A DNA stretch of 64,000 nt from Candidatus Kouleothrix ribensis (GCA_016722075.1 JADKGW010000001.1:2790001-2854000), one strand, 5' to 3'; positions 23,702-34,275 are shown, numbered from the stretch's first letter. The notes: generated by a model from the sequence alone, not told the origin. A program made the numbers and translations.

Positions 23702-25849
23702 ATGTCCCACCTCACGCGCACACCCCTGGCCGCGCGCCTGCGCGGCCTGCTGCTGGCGCTGGCGCTGCTGCTGGCGCCGCTGGGCCTGAGCGCCGCGCCG
23801 GCGCTGGCCGCGCCCAGCTGCGTCACCAGCGGCACGACTGTCACCTGTACCTTCAGCTACACCGGCGCGCCCGAGGCCTGGGTGGTGCCCGCCGGCGTGA
23901 CCAGCGCCACCTTCGATCTGTACGGCGCCCGCGGGAGCGGCACAGCTGGCTATGGCGGGCGCGTCACCGCGACCCTGGCCGTCACGCCCGGCGATACCTA
24001 CCAGATCCGGGTTGGCGGTAGCGGTGGTTTTCTCCCCGGCTCCGCCACCAGCTACAATGGTGGCGGCCGCGTCGGTTCAGGATTAACCACTAGTGGCGGT
24101 AGTGGCGGCGGCGCATCGGATGTGCGCAGCGGCGCCTTCGCGCTGGCCGACCGGCTGCTGGTGGCCGGCGGCGGCGGCGGCGGTCGGGCTGGAGGGCCTG
24201 ACGATACCGCCCTGGGCGGCGCTGGCGGCTACCCGAGCGGCGGCGCGGGCAGCGACAGCGGGGGCGGTGGCGGCACCCAGACGGCCGGCGGCGCGGGGGG
24301 CTATGCTGGCGGCGCCGGCAGCCTGGGCCAGGGCGGTGCGGGTCAGAGCGGAGCTCCGGGAGCCCGTGAGGAAGGTGGCGGCTCGGGCGGCGGCGGCGGC
24401 TACTACGGCGGCGGCGGCACTGCTATCGGCTCCTTCGGGGCCGTTAGCGGCGGCGGCGGCGGCGGCAGCAGCTACGCCACCCCGGCGGCCACCAGCGTCA
24501 GCTTCGAAACTGGCGTGCGCCTCGGCGATGGGCTGGTGATCGTCAGCTACACTCGGCCGGACAGCAGCGCGCCCACCGCCAGCCCGAGCCAGGCGCCCGC
24601 CGCCAACGCCGACGGCTGGAACAACACCGACGTGACCGTGAGCTGGAACTGGGCCGACGCGGCCGGCGGCAGCGGCATCGACAGCGCCAACTGCACCACC
24701 AGCAGCGTCAGCAGCGGCGAGGGCGCGCAGACCCTGAGCGCCACCTGCCAGGATCTGGCCGGCAACCAGGGCAGCGCCAGCCACGCGGTCAAGGTCGACA
24801 AGACCGCGCCGACGGTCAGCGCGGCGGCTAGCAGCGGCCCGAACGCCAACGGCTGGTACAACGGCGACGTGACGGTGGCCTTCAGCTGCGCCGACGCGCT
24901 CGCGGGCGTGGCGAGCTGCCCGGCCAGCCAGACCCTGGCCGGCGAAGGCACAGGTATCAGCTCGGCCGCCGCGACCGCGACCGACCGGGCCGGCAACACC
25001 AGCGCACTCTCGAATATCGTCACCGTGCAGATCGACCGCACCGCGCCGACGGTCAGCGCGGCGGCTAGCAGCGGCCCGAACAGCAACGGCTGGTACAACG
25101 GCGACGTGACGGTGGCCTTCAGCTGCGCCGACGATCTCGCGGGCGTAGGCAGCTGCCCGGCCAGCCAGACCCTGGCCGGCGAGGGCGCCAGCCTCAGCTC
25201 GGCCGCCGCGACCGCGACCGACCGGGCCGGCAACACCAGCGCGCCCTCGAATATCGTCACCGTGCAGATCGACCGCACCGCGCCAGTGGTGCTTGTGACC
25301 GGCGTGGCCAATGGCGCGACCTACACCCTGGGCAGCGTGCCGGCGGCGGCCTGTAGCACCAGCGACGCGCTTTCGGGCGTGGCGACAGCCGCGACCCTGA
25401 GCCTGAGCGGCAGCGGGGCGGGCAGCTACACCGCCACCTGCGCCGGCGCCCGCGACAATGCCGGCAACAGCGGCAGCGCAAGCGTGAGCTACACCGTGGC
25501 CTACGCCTGGGCCGGCTTCTTCCAGCCAGTCGACAACCTGCCGACCGTCAACACCGCCAAGGCCGGCAGCGCCATCCCGATCAAGTTCAGCCTGGGCGGC
25601 AACTTCGGCCTGAGCATCATCGCGGCGGGCTACCCCAAGGTGCAGAAGGTTAACTGCAGCACTGGCGGGTCGGCCGACGAGATCGAGCAGACCGTGACGG
25701 CGGGCGCGAGCAGCCTGAGCTACGACGCGGCGACCGGGCAGTACAGCTACACCTGGAAGACCGAGAAGAGCTGGGCCGGCAGCTGCCGCCTGTTCACCCT
25801 GCGCCTGAGCGACGGCAGCGACCACAGCGCCTTGTTCCAGTTCCGCTAG
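23702..25849 (+). CDS. Secreted glycine-rich protein with Ig-like repeats and PxKF C-terminal domain
   Basis: A 715-residue exported protein. The signal peptide (residues 1-38, ending APALAA) resembles that of the 26313 gene closely. Residues about 40-285 form a glycine-rich domain of the ALK/adhesin type (YGGRVTATLAVTPGDTYQIRVGG, then long Gly runs). Three Ig-like units follow, two of them 79 residues long and nearly identical at DNA level. The last 120 residues are a PxKF-like module (NTAKAGSAIPIKFSLGG, SYTWKTEKSWAGSCRLFTLRL). No catalytic residues are evident; it is probably a surface, sheath or adhesive protein. AAGGAG precedes ATG 23702 and an intrinsic terminator follows. Confidence 0.8.
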   Translation: MSHLTRTPLAARLRGLLLALALLLAPLGLSAAPALAAPSCVTSGTTVTCTFSYTGAPEAWVVPAGVTSATFDLYGARGSGTAGYGGRVTATLAVTPGDTYQIRVGGSGGFLPGSATSYNGGGRVGSGLTTSGGSGGGASDVRSGAFALADRLLVAGGGGGGRAGGPDDTALGGAGGYPSGGAGSDSGGGGGTQTAGGAGGYAGGAGSLGQGGAGQSGAPGAREEGGGSGGGGGYYGGGGTAIGSFGAVSGGGGGGSSYATPAATSVSFETGVRLGDGLVIVSYTRPDSSAPTASPSQAPAANADGWNNTDVTVSWNWADAAGGSGIDSANCTTSSVSSGEGAQTLSATCQDLAGNQGSASHAVKVDKTAPTVSAAASSGPNANGWYNGDVTVAFSCADALAGVASCPASQTLAGEGTGISSAAATATDRAGNTSALSNIVTVQIDRTAPTVSAAASSGPNSNGWYNGDVTVAFSCADDLAGVGSCPASQTLAGEGASLSSAAATATDRAGNTSAPSNIVTVQIDRTAPVVLVTGVANGATYTLGSVPAAACSTSDALSGVATAATLSLSGSGAGSYTATCAGARDNAGNSGSASVSYTVAYAWAGFFQPVDNLPTVNTAKAGSAIPIKFSLGGNFGLSIIAAGYPKVQKVNCSTGGSADEIEQTVTAGASSLSYDAATGQYSYTWKTEKSWAGSCRLFTLRLSDGSDHSALFQFR
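24803..25276 (+). repeat. Two tandem 237-bp coding repeats
   Basis: 24803-25039 and 25040-25276 are nearly identical head-to-tail copies encoding one 79-residue Ig-like unit each (starting at the TAPTVSAAASSGPN segment). Differences are few and mostly clustered (NANG/NSNG, ALAGVAS/DLAGVGS, TGIS/ASLS). This points to recent duplication or ongoing gene conversion. Confidence 0.9.
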
Positions 25850-25874
25850 CGCAGCGCGCGTTGCGCCCACCCTC

Positions 25875-25908
25875 GGCCCCTTCCTGCACGCAGGGAGGGG
25901 CCTTTTTT
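25875..25908 (+). terminator. Intrinsic terminator after the PxKF gene
   Basis: A GC-rich stem (GGCCCCTTCCTGC with GCAGGGAGGGGCC, one G-T pair) is followed directly by six T residues at 25903-25908, 26 bp downstream of the stop codon. Confidence 0.88.
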
Positions 25909-26222
25909 CGCACCAGAAGGCGCAGGGGCGGCGATCGGCCCCCGATCGCCGCCACCCCGGCCGGCGTGCATCGCATCCGCCCGCGATGCCGCGCGATCGG
26001 TGGCAATGCCGGGCGGGCCACGCCATGCATGGGGCATCATCGATTCACATCGCATGCGGCCGATGCCACGCGATGGGTGGCAATGGGAAACGTGGTAGAG
26101 ACGCCCCGGCGGGCCGTCTCTACCATCATTGATGGTCAACGCATGTGTTGCCGGCCGGGGCACCCGGCGATGTGAATCGATGGGTGGCAATTTGGTTTTT
26201 CATTCTCAATTCAAATCTCGCC
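25909..26222. other. Non-coding spacer with a GAGACG hairpin
   Basis: No credible gene. GATCGCC/GGCGATC-like and CGATGGGTGGCAAT motifs recur (three GGTGGCAAT-type copies). At 26093-26125 a 15-bp near-perfect stem (TGGTAGAGACGCCCC with GGGCCGTCTCTACCA) belongs to the same hairpin family as 17768 and 33011. Confidence 0.65.
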
Positions 26223-26268
26223 CAGCTAATGCTCAGCTAATGCTGAGCTAGCGGTGCCCTGCTAAGCT
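26223..26268 (+). promoter_or_regulatory. BTAD-type operator/promoter 2
   Basis: Direct repeats CAGCTAATGCT at 26223-26233 and 26234-26244 and a degenerate GAGCTAGCGGT at 26245-26255. The -10-like TAAGCT at 26263-26268 again begins 40 bp after repeat 1. Identical geometry to operators 1 and 3. It drives the secreted-protein gene at 26313. Confidence 0.72.
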
Positions 26269-26312
26269 GGCGCCATCGTAATCGTATGTGCAATAAGGAA
26301 GGAACAGCCACC

Positions 26313-27143
26313 ATGCCTCACATCACTCGCACCTTGCTGGCCACGCGCGTGCGCGGGCTGCTGCTCGCGCTGGCGCTGCTGGGCCTGAGCGCCGCCCCGG
26401 CGCTGGCCGCCGGCGCCCCCGCCAACGACACCCTCGCCAGCGCCAAGCTTGTCACGCTCGGCTTCAGCGAGAGCCTTGATACCACGCAGGCCACCGCCGA
26501 CGCCGACGACGCACAGCTCAACGCCGATTGCGGCGCGCCTGCCACCGATGCAACCGTCTGGTACGCGATCGACGGCACCGGCGGCGGCATCAAGGTCGAC
26601 GTCAGCGCCTCGAATTACTCAGCCGGCGTGATCGTCGCCGTCGGCACGCCGGGCAGCCTGACCACCCTCACCTGCGCGCCGTTGTCCGTGGCGTTTCGCG
26701 CCGAGGCGGGCACGCGCTACTATGTGCTGATCTTCGACGACCAGGGCGACGGGAGCGGCAACGGCGGCGCGCTGAGCATCCAGTTCCAGCAAGCGCTCGT
26801 GCCCGACCTCGACTTCAGCGTGAATCAGTACGGCTCGTTCGACTCGCGCAGCGGCGCGGCCACAGTGCGGGGCAGCTACACCTGCTCGGCCGGGGCGAAC
26901 TTCATCATCTTTGTCGATGGCGTCCAGAAGGTGGGCCGTGGAGCGGTGACGGGCTTCGAGGTCTTTGAAGGCGTGTGCGATAACACGCTCCACCCCTGGT
27001 CGGTCGTCCTTATTCCGGATTTCGGGAAGTTCGCCGGCGGCCAGCTGCAGGTCAACGCCTTTGGCATCGCGTTCGGCGATGACCTGAACACCGAGCAAGA
27101 GATCACGCAGACGGTGAAGCTGCGCGCGCCCAAGCGCAAGTAG
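26313..27143 (+). CDS. Secreted protein of unknown function
   Basis: A 276-residue exported protein. The signal peptide (TRVRGLLLALALLGLSAAPALAA) is almost the same as that of the 23702 product. The mature N-terminal part (NDTLASAKLVTLGFSESLDTTQATADADD, then TVWYAIDGTGGGIKVDVSAS, and RAEAGTRYYVLIFDD) resembles the PPC-like or cell-surface beta-sandwich found in proteins that sit on cell envelopes. The C-terminal 100 residues (SRSGAATVRGSYTC onward) form a separate beta-rich domain with two Cys that may pair. No enzymatic motif. AAGGAAGGA precedes ATG 26313; a frame extending to 26286 would lack an RBS. The gene ends one base before a palindromic element. Confidence 0.75.
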   Translation: MPHITRTLLATRVRGLLLALALLGLSAAPALAAGAPANDTLASAKLVTLGFSESLDTTQATADADDAQLNADCGAPATDATVWYAIDGTGGGIKVDVSASNYSAGVIVAVGTPGSLTTLTCAPLSVAFRAEAGTRYYVLIFDDQGDGSGNGGALSIQFQQALVPDLDFSVNQYGSFDSRSGAATVRGSYTCSAGANFIIFVDGVQKVGRGAVTGFEVFEGVCDNTLHPWSVVLIPDFGKFAGGQLQVNAFGIAFGDDLNTEQEITQTVKLRAPKRK

Positions 27144-27262
27144 GCGGCTGCGGCGGTACTTCTTTTTATCTATGTAATTTTTCAAAGCTTGTTGGTGAAG
27201 TTTGGCGCTACCGCGCCAAACTTCACCAAAAAAATAGAAAAAGTACCATGCTGCCGCAGGCA
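27144..27262. repeat. Palindromic dispersed element, copy 3
   Basis: The left end GCGGCTGCGGCGGTACTT begins right after the preceding stop codon. The right end is AAGTACCATGCTGCCGCAGG plus CA (27241-27262). Between them a perfect 17-bp stem (27192-27208 with 27213-27229, loop TACC) has a sequence unrelated to the stem of copy 4. The rest of the gap to 27388 holds the next gene's leader (GAGAGGAG upstream of ATG 27389). Confidence 0.8.
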
Positions 27263-27388
27263 AAAAAAGCGCGCAAGCGCAACCCCGCGTAAACCCGCGC
27301 CATTCTGTGGCGCAAGCGTGCTGGCAGCGCGCTTGCGGCCGGTGGTACGATAACGTAAACCTGCCACCTAAACCGAGAGGAGCTGACA

Positions 27389-29104
<1,716 letters not shown>

Positions 29105-29504
29105 GCGAAGCGCTTCCAGTCGTGCGCGATCCGCCCTACCCCCAATGATACGAAATTTGGTATCGCATGCATCAGCGGCGGGCGTAGCGCATACGCCCGC
29201 CGCTGATGCGCGATGAATCGCAATGCCACGCCGGTGCGCCCCGCCCCCACCCCCGTACCCCGCCCCTGGCAGGAGCGGAGGGCAGGGGGGAGGGCTGACT
29301 TTGCAACCGCCATGCCCATTGCCGCAGGCAGCTTTTCCTTCTTCTTCATTCATACCAAATTCGGGTGAACACTTGCACTATGGTGGGGGTCTGGGGGCGG
29401 CTTCGCCGCCCCCAGAATCTCCCTTTGCGGTGGGCTGCGCGGCTTCGCCGCGCAGCCCACCGCAAACTGTAAGTAATCAAGCGAATTTAGTATCAAACCC
29501 CGCC
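29105..29504. other. Non-coding gap with two strong TTC-loop hairpins
   Basis: 29390-29416 is a perfect 12-bp stem (TCTGGGGGCGGC, loop TTC) and 29424-29466 a perfect 20-bp stem (TTTGCGGTGGGCTGCGCGGC, loop TTC). As RNA both would close with C-UUC-G, near the very stable UUCG type. No T-run follows, so they may block read-through from the upstream gene into operator 3 or protect its 3' end. The 29105-29389 part shows no gene. Confidence 0.7.
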
Positions 29505-29550
29505 CAGCTAATGATCAGCTAATGCTGAGCTAGCGGTGGCGCGCTACACT
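29505..29550 (+). promoter_or_regulatory. BTAD-type operator/promoter 3
   Basis: CAGCTAATGAT (29505-29515), CAGCTAATGCT (29516-29526) and degenerate GAGCTAGCGGT (29527-29537) are followed by TACACT at 29545-29550, again 40 bp after repeat 1. Downstream bases (AGCGCCACAACGTTCGCC) also match operator 1 closely. It drives 29617 and 31452. Confidence 0.75.
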
Positions 29551-29616
29551 AGCGCCACAACGTTCGCCCACACCCAAGCAAACTGTACCACGGGTTCTAG
29601 CTGGCGAGGATTTCGT

Positions 29617-31455
29617 ATGTACCAGACCGAGCAGCTCGATCGGCACATCCCCGCATCGGCCCGCGTATGGGTCGAACAGACCTACTACGCGCAGATCAAC
29701 GCCCAGTCGCAGCTTGAGGCCGCCCTGGCCGACCCGGCCTTCTACAGCGACCCGGCCGCGCACCTGGCGCTCTTCAACGACCATGGCATCGTCCATGTGC
29801 GCGATGTCGCCCAGCAGGTGCTGCGCGTGCTCGACCACATCCACGGCGGCCTGATCGCGCCGCGCTCGCCCGAGCGGCTGGGCGGCTTTATGAAAAGCTA
29901 CGGCGTGCTGGCGGCCTACCTGCACGACATCGGCATGATCGATTTCCGCCCGTTCGGCCGCGCGATGCACCCCGAGTTTGCCAGCCAGGCCGTCTTCGAC
30001 CCGGCCTTCGACCATATCATCGAGGCGATCTGGCAGAGCGACTGCGGCGGCATCGCCTCGCGGCTGCGCAGCCTGGCCTGCGCGCTCGCCCAGGCGCCGC
30101 GCGTGGTGCTGCGCGAGCTGCTGGCGCTGGCCAACTGCCATAGCAAGAGCAAGGTGCCGGTGGCGATTGTGAACGACCCCCGCCGGCTGCGCGAGCACAT
30201 GCAGCAGACGCTTGCCGAGGACCTGCAGGTACAGTACCTGCGCTACCAGGCCCAGCGCGCCCGCACCGCCCTCGCTCGCGCGCGGCAGGCCCAGCGCCCG
30301 GCCCCGGCGCGCGCCGAGCTGGCCTGCGCGCTCAGCCAGGCCGAGGCGGCCCTGGCCAACGCCGACCCAGGCGGCCAGCTGGCCGCCGGCCGCCGCGCCA
30401 CGCTCGCCCGCCACTACGCCAGCTTCGCGCGCGACGCGTTTGCCTGGCTAGTCGCCGCCGACCAGGATGTACGCGCGCTCGCCGCCGATGCGATCGACAC
30501 CCTGCGCGCGCTGCGCTGCGCCGACGCGCTGCGCCAGCGCGGTTCGGCGCTCAAGACCTCGGCCGGCTACGAGATCTTCGTCGACCAGACCTCGGCCGAC
30601 GCGCTGTTTGCTCTGCGGCGCGGCGGCGATCAGCTGCTGCTTGCCTCGCTGCATGTGCCGATCGCCGCCGGCGAGTCGAACGTGGCCAGCAGCACGCTCG
30701 ACCAGGCCGGCAACCTGCGCATCGCCTTTCACCGCGGCGCCTTCACCAGCCCCGAGGTGGTGCAGCGCGCGGCCTCCTATGCCGCCTGCGCCGTCTACGA
30801 CATCCAGGCCGATGTGATCGATAGCTTTCAGCCGCCGGCCACCGGCGCGGGCAGCGCGCCTGCCGATAGCTTCCAGATCGTGCTCGAGGAGCCCAGCGAT
30901 AACCCTGCGTTTGCCGATATGGTGCGCGAGCAGCTATATGCGCACAGCCGGCAGCTGCGCGGCCGCGTGCAGGTGGTGCCGCCGAGCGCGCAGGCCCAGC
31001 CCGCCGCCGAGCCCACCTACGAGGCGGCCCGCTACGCCGCCGGCAACCGGCTCGCCTGGAGCCGCGCCCAGCAGCACCGCGCGGCGGCCCGGCTCGCGCG
31101 CAGCGGCCATAACATGGCGGCGATGCAGCTCGACATGGCCTTCGACCAGGTACGGCTGATCCACCTGCGCGCCGGCGAAACCCTGGTGGAGGCCGGCACA
31201 GCCGCGCGCTTTGTGTATATTCCGCTGAGCGCCGGGCTGGTGGGCATCCCGATCGGCGGCTACCAGCCATTCGTCGCGCCGGCCTGGGTGCCGGTCGGCT
31301 GCACCGGCGTGATCCGCGGCGCGCAGCGCAATTCCAGCATCTACGCCACCTGCGACCTCACGCTTCTGATGATTCCTGAGCAGACCTACCTAAACGCCTG
31401 GCATCGCCCGTATCAGCAGGCCGAGCTTGTTGCACGGCTGGAAGGAGCAGTGTGA
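29617..31455 (+). CDS. HD-domain protein with C-terminal cyclic-nucleotide-binding-like domain
   Basis: A 612-residue cytoplasmic protein. An HD-type metal phosphohydrolase region covers about residues 50-200: NDHGIVHVRDVAQQVL, then YLHDIGMIDF, and HPEFASQAVF. The middle (220-500) is helical with an Ala/Arg-rich coiled segment (residues about 210-260), plus a beta-rich part, unrecognised. The last 100 residues resemble a cNMP-binding beta-roll (IHLRAGETLVEAGTAARFVYIPLSAGLVGI), though the canonical phosphate-binding cassette is not clear. It may hydrolyse or sense a nucleotide. ATG 29617 follows GCGAGGA; the earlier ATG 29536 falls inside the operator and is rejected. The stop overlaps the permease start by 4 bp. 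Confidence 0.65.
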   Translation: MYQTEQLDRHIPASARVWVEQTYYAQINAQSQLEAALADPAFYSDPAAHLALFNDHGIVHVRDVAQQVLRVLDHIHGGLIAPRSPERLGGFMKSYGVLAAYLHDIGMIDFRPFGRAMHPEFASQAVFDPAFDHIIEAIWQSDCGGIASRLRSLACALAQAPRVVLRELLALANCHSKSKVPVAIVNDPRRLREHMQQTLAEDLQVQYLRYQAQRARTALARARQAQRPAPARAELACALSQAEAALANADPGGQLAAGRRATLARHYASFARDAFAWLVAADQDVRALAADAIDTLRALRCADALRQRGSALKTSAGYEIFVDQTSADALFALRRGGDQLLLASLHVPIAAGESNVASSTLDQAGNLRIAFHRGAFTSPEVVQRAASYAACAVYDIQADVIDSFQPPATGAGSAPADSFQIVLEEPSDNPAFADMVREQLYAHSRQLRGRVQVVPPSAQAQPAAEPTYEAARYAAGNRLAWSRAQQHRAAARLARSGHNMAAMQLDMAFDQVRLIHLRAGETLVEAGTAARFVYIPLSAGLVGIPIGGYQPFVAPAWVPVGCTGVIRGAQRNSSIYATCDLTLLMIPEQTYLNAWHRPYQQAELVARLEGAV

Positions 31456-32909
31456 TGATTACCACCAACAATGCGCTGCGCACCTCGCAGCGCTCGCTAG
31501 CGGCCCAGATCTCCCAGCACTTTCAGGTGGCCGAGCGCCGCAGCAGCCTGCGCACCGAGATCGTGGGCGGACTCACCACCTTCGCGGTGATGGCCTATAT
31601 CATCTTTCTGAATCCGCTGGTGCTGACGCTGAACGGCGCCGGCCAGGCCCCGCAGGTCGCATCGTTCGCCGGCCTGGCCACGGCCACCTGCCTTTCGGCG
31701 GCCCTGCTGACGCTGGCGATGGGCTGGTACACCAACTACCCGTTTGCGCTCGCGCCCAGCGTCGGCATCTCAACAGTGCTGGCCGCCGACCTGATCGCCA
31801 CCCACGCGCTGTCGTGGCAGGCGACCATGGGCCTGCTGCTGGTGGGCGGCCTGCTGGTCACCGCGCTGGTGGCGCTCGGCCTAGGCGACGCGCTGGTGCG
31901 CGCGATTCCGATCGGGCTGAAGCGCGCAGTTGGCGTGGGCATCGGCCTGCTGCTGCTCTACATCGGCATGCTGAACGCCGGCATCGTGCAGGTGCAGCCC
32001 GGCCAGCTGGGCGCCACGCGCCTGCCCGTTAGCCTGGGCTCGCTCACCGCGCTGCCCACCGCGCTGGCGCTGCTGGGGCTGCTGGCCACGCTTGGGCTGA
32101 TGCTGCGCGGCTACAAGGCCGCGCTGCTCTACGGCATCCTGCTCACCACCGCAGTTGCGATCGGCGTCAAGTGGCTGCTGCCCGAGGCTGTCGTCTCGCG
32201 TACCAGCGGCGTGGCCGACCTGCGGAACTTCGTGGCGCTGCCGCTCGACACCAGCACGATCGGTGCGGGGCTGACCCTGGAGGCGTTCAACAGCCCGGCG
32301 GCGGCGGCCAAGGGGCTGGGCATGACCGCCGCGCTGCTGGTGATGGTTACGCTGATGCTGTCGAGCTTCCTCGACACGGTGGGCACAATCGTCGGCGTGG
32401 GCGAGCAGGCCGGCCTGGTCGATGCGCAGGGCGAGCTGCCGCAGGCCAAGCGCGTGCTGGTGATCGACTCGCTGGCCACGGCCTGCGGCGGTCTGTTTGG
32501 GGTCTCGGCGCTCACCACCTACATCGAGTCGGCGGCCGGCGTGGCGGCCGGTGCGCGCACCGGCCTGTCCGCGCTGGTGACGGGCATCTGCTTCCTGCTG
32601 GCGCTGGGCGTCACGCCGTTCGTCGGGCTGATTCCGCCCGAGGCCACCGCGCCGGCCCTGATCGTCGTCGGCTTCCTGATGTTCCAGACCGTGCGCGACA
32701 TCGACTTTGGCGAGCTGGGCGCGGGCTTTGCGGCGCTGCTCACGCTGGTGCTCATCCCGCTGACCTGCTCGATCACCAACGGCATCGGCGTGGGCGTGAT
32801 CGTGTATGTGCTGCTGAGCGCGCTGGGCGGCCGGGCGCGCACGGTGCCAGCGCTGCTGTGGCTGCTGGCGGCGGCGTTCGTGGGCTACTTCGTGATGCTG
32901 ATGGTATAA
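31452..32909 (+). CDS. NCS2-family purine permease (AzgA/PbuG/GhxP-like)
   Basis: A 485-residue, about 14-TM transporter. Diagnostic segments include SLRTEIVGGLTTFAVMAYIIFLNP at the N-terminus, the substrate-site loops NYPFALAPSVGISTVLA and FLDTVGTIVGVGEQAGL, and SALTTYIESAAGVAAGARTGL. These are typical of proton-coupled hypoxanthine/guanine/adenine uptake. The ATGA overlap with the HD/cNMP gene indicates translational coupling and a shared role in nucleotide handling. Regulation is presumably through operator 3; no purine riboswitch is seen, since the gene has no leader of its own. Confidence 0.92.
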   Translation: MMITTNNALRTSQRSLAAQISQHFQVAERRSSLRTEIVGGLTTFAVMAYIIFLNPLVLTLNGAGQAPQVASFAGLATATCLSAALLTLAMGWYTNYPFALAPSVGISTVLAADLIATHALSWQATMGLLLVGGLLVTALVALGLGDALVRAIPIGLKRAVGVGIGLLLLYIGMLNAGIVQVQPGQLGATRLPVSLGSLTALPTALALLGLLATLGLMLRGYKAALLYGILLTTAVAIGVKWLLPEAVVSRTSGVADLRNFVALPLDTSTIGAGLTLEAFNSPAAAAKGLGMTAALLVMVTLMLSSFLDTVGTIVGVGEQAGLVDAQGELPQAKRVLVIDSLATACGGLFGVSALTTYIESAAGVAAGARTGLSALVTGICFLLALGVTPFVGLIPPEATAPALIVVGFLMFQTVRDIDFGELGAGFAALLTLVLIPLTCSITNGIGVGVIVYVLLSALGGRARTVPALLWLLAAAFVGYFVMLMV

Positions 32910-33408
32910 AGCGCGGCGATACGTGCGGCACGTCGCGGCGCGTAGCGCGGCATGGTGTTACAGCGCAATACGAACCTCCCGGGAGGTCGCGCTCCACAGA
33001 ATTTCAATGCAGATCATCGGAGAGCCGCCCCACAGGCCGGCTCTCCGATGATCTATGGTATGGTCATCTGGCGCCATGCCAAAGCCGCCGCGCAGCTCAC
33101 GGTGCGCCGGCGGGCGCAGGGTAGGGCGCCGACTCGCCGGGCGCGGGGTATGGTGGCGGGGTTTGCGTCGGCACAAACGGCGCACCTTAATCGAAACGTA
33201 CCGCTCTGCCGAAGGCTACAAATGCCGACTGCGTAACTCCTGTAATAATAAGAGATGTTTGAGCAATCGGTTTCTGGCGCACCCCACCTTCTTCACGGTG
33301 ATGGTGCCAACCTGCAACCTGCAACCGGCCAACCTGCAACCCGAGGCAACCTGCAACCTGCCAACCTGCCAACCTGCAACCCGAGGCAACCTGCCAACCC
33401 GAGCTGTA
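32910..33408. repeat. Repeat-filled gap: hairpin, half palindromic element and heptamer array
   Basis: 33011-33054 is a perfect 17-bp stem (AGATCATCGGAGAGCCG, 10-nt loop) of the GAGCC hairpin family, preceded by GAATTTCAATG. 33198-33216 (GTACCGCTCTGCCGAAGGC) is an exact reverse complement of the left end of the palindromic element at 34331, so a partial copy. 33307-33403 is an AACCTGC heptamer/octamer array ending just before the minus-strand stop at 33409. No gene is evident. Confidence 0.8.
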
Positions 33409-34275
33409 CTACCCCAGATACTGCCCCACCAGCAGATCGACCTGCTGGCGCTTGGCGGTGGGGATGGCCGCCCGATCGGTGATGATCGCGCTGGCCAGTG
33501 CGTGGTGGGCCGGGCTGGCGAAGCCGTCGCCGATCAGCGGCACCGCCGCGCGGATGATCGCCTGCGCCAGTGCGGCGTTGGCCCGCAGCACCTGCACCAC
33601 CGAATCGACCGTCACGGCGTCGTGGTCGGGGTGCCAGCAGTCGTAGTCGGTCACCAGCGCCAGCGTGGCATAGGCGATCTCGGCCTCGCGTGCCAGCTTG
33701 GCCTCGGGCAGCGCGGTCATGCCGATCAGCGCAAAGCCGGCGCGGCGGTGTTCCTCGCTCTCGGCCAGCGTCGAGAACTGCGGCCCCTCCATCACCACCA
33801 GCGTGCCGCCGCGATGCCAGGTTGCGCCGGCCTGCGTGGCAGCCTGCTCGAGTATGTCGGAGAGCGTGCGGTCGAAGGGTTTGTCGAAGGCCACGTGAAC
33901 CACCAGCCCGTCGCCGAAGAATGTGGCCGGGCGGATGCCTTTGGTCTTGTCGTACAGCTGGTCGGGGATGACCACATGGCCAGGCGCGAGCGGCTCGCGC
34001 AGGCTGCCGACCGCGCTGACCGACACGAGGTAGCGCACGCCGAGCTGCCGGAAGCCGTGGATGTTCGCGCGGCTAGGCACCTCGCTGGGTGTCAGGCGGT
34101 GGCCGGTGCCGTGGCGCGGCAGGAACGCCACTCGCCGCCCGGCGATCGTACCGAGCACGTAGGCGTCGCTCGGTGCGCCGAACGGGGTCGTCAGCTCGAC
34201 GCGCTCGACCTGCTCGAGGCCGTGCATTGCATACAGGCCGCTCCCACCGATCACGCCAATGGTTGCCTCGGGCAT
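33409..34275 (-). CDS. mtnP: S-methyl-5'-thioadenosine phosphorylase
   Basis: A 288-residue purine/MTA phosphorylase that splits methylthioadenosine (from polyamine and related pathways) into adenine and methylthioribose-1-phosphate. Family motifs: IGVIGGSGLY, PRHGTGH with SEVPSRANI, VSAVGSLREPLAPGH, MEGPQFSTLAES and MTALPEAKLAREAEI. In inosine/guanosine phosphorylases these differ, so MTA is the likely substrate. AAGGAG precedes ATG 34275. It is flanked on both sides by palindromic-element sequence. Adenine released could relate to the purine permease upstream, but the genes face each other and are not co-transcribed. Confidence 0.92.
   Translation of the reverse strand: MPEATIGVIGGSGLYAMHGLEQVERVELTTPFGAPSDAYVLGTIAGRRVAFLPRHGTGHRLTPSEVPSRANIHGFRQLGVRYLVSVSAVGSLREPLAPGHVVIPDQLYDKTKGIRPATFFGDGLVVHVAFDKPFDRTLSDILEQAATQAGATWHRGGTLVVMEGPQFSTLAESEEHRRAGFALIGMTALPEAKLAREAEIAYATLALVTDYDCWHPDHDAVTVDSVVQVLRANAALAQAIIRAAVPLIGDGFASPAHHALASAIITDRAAIPTAKRQQVDLLVGQYLG

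Noticed and set aside
29536..29616. Upstream ATG for the HD/cNMP gene
   Set aside because: It falls within the direct-repeat operator and before the -10, so it could not be on the transcript.
31400..31460. Purine riboswitch ahead of the permease
   Set aside because: The permease start overlaps the preceding gene, leaving no leader, and no riboswitch-like fold was noticed upstream of 29617.
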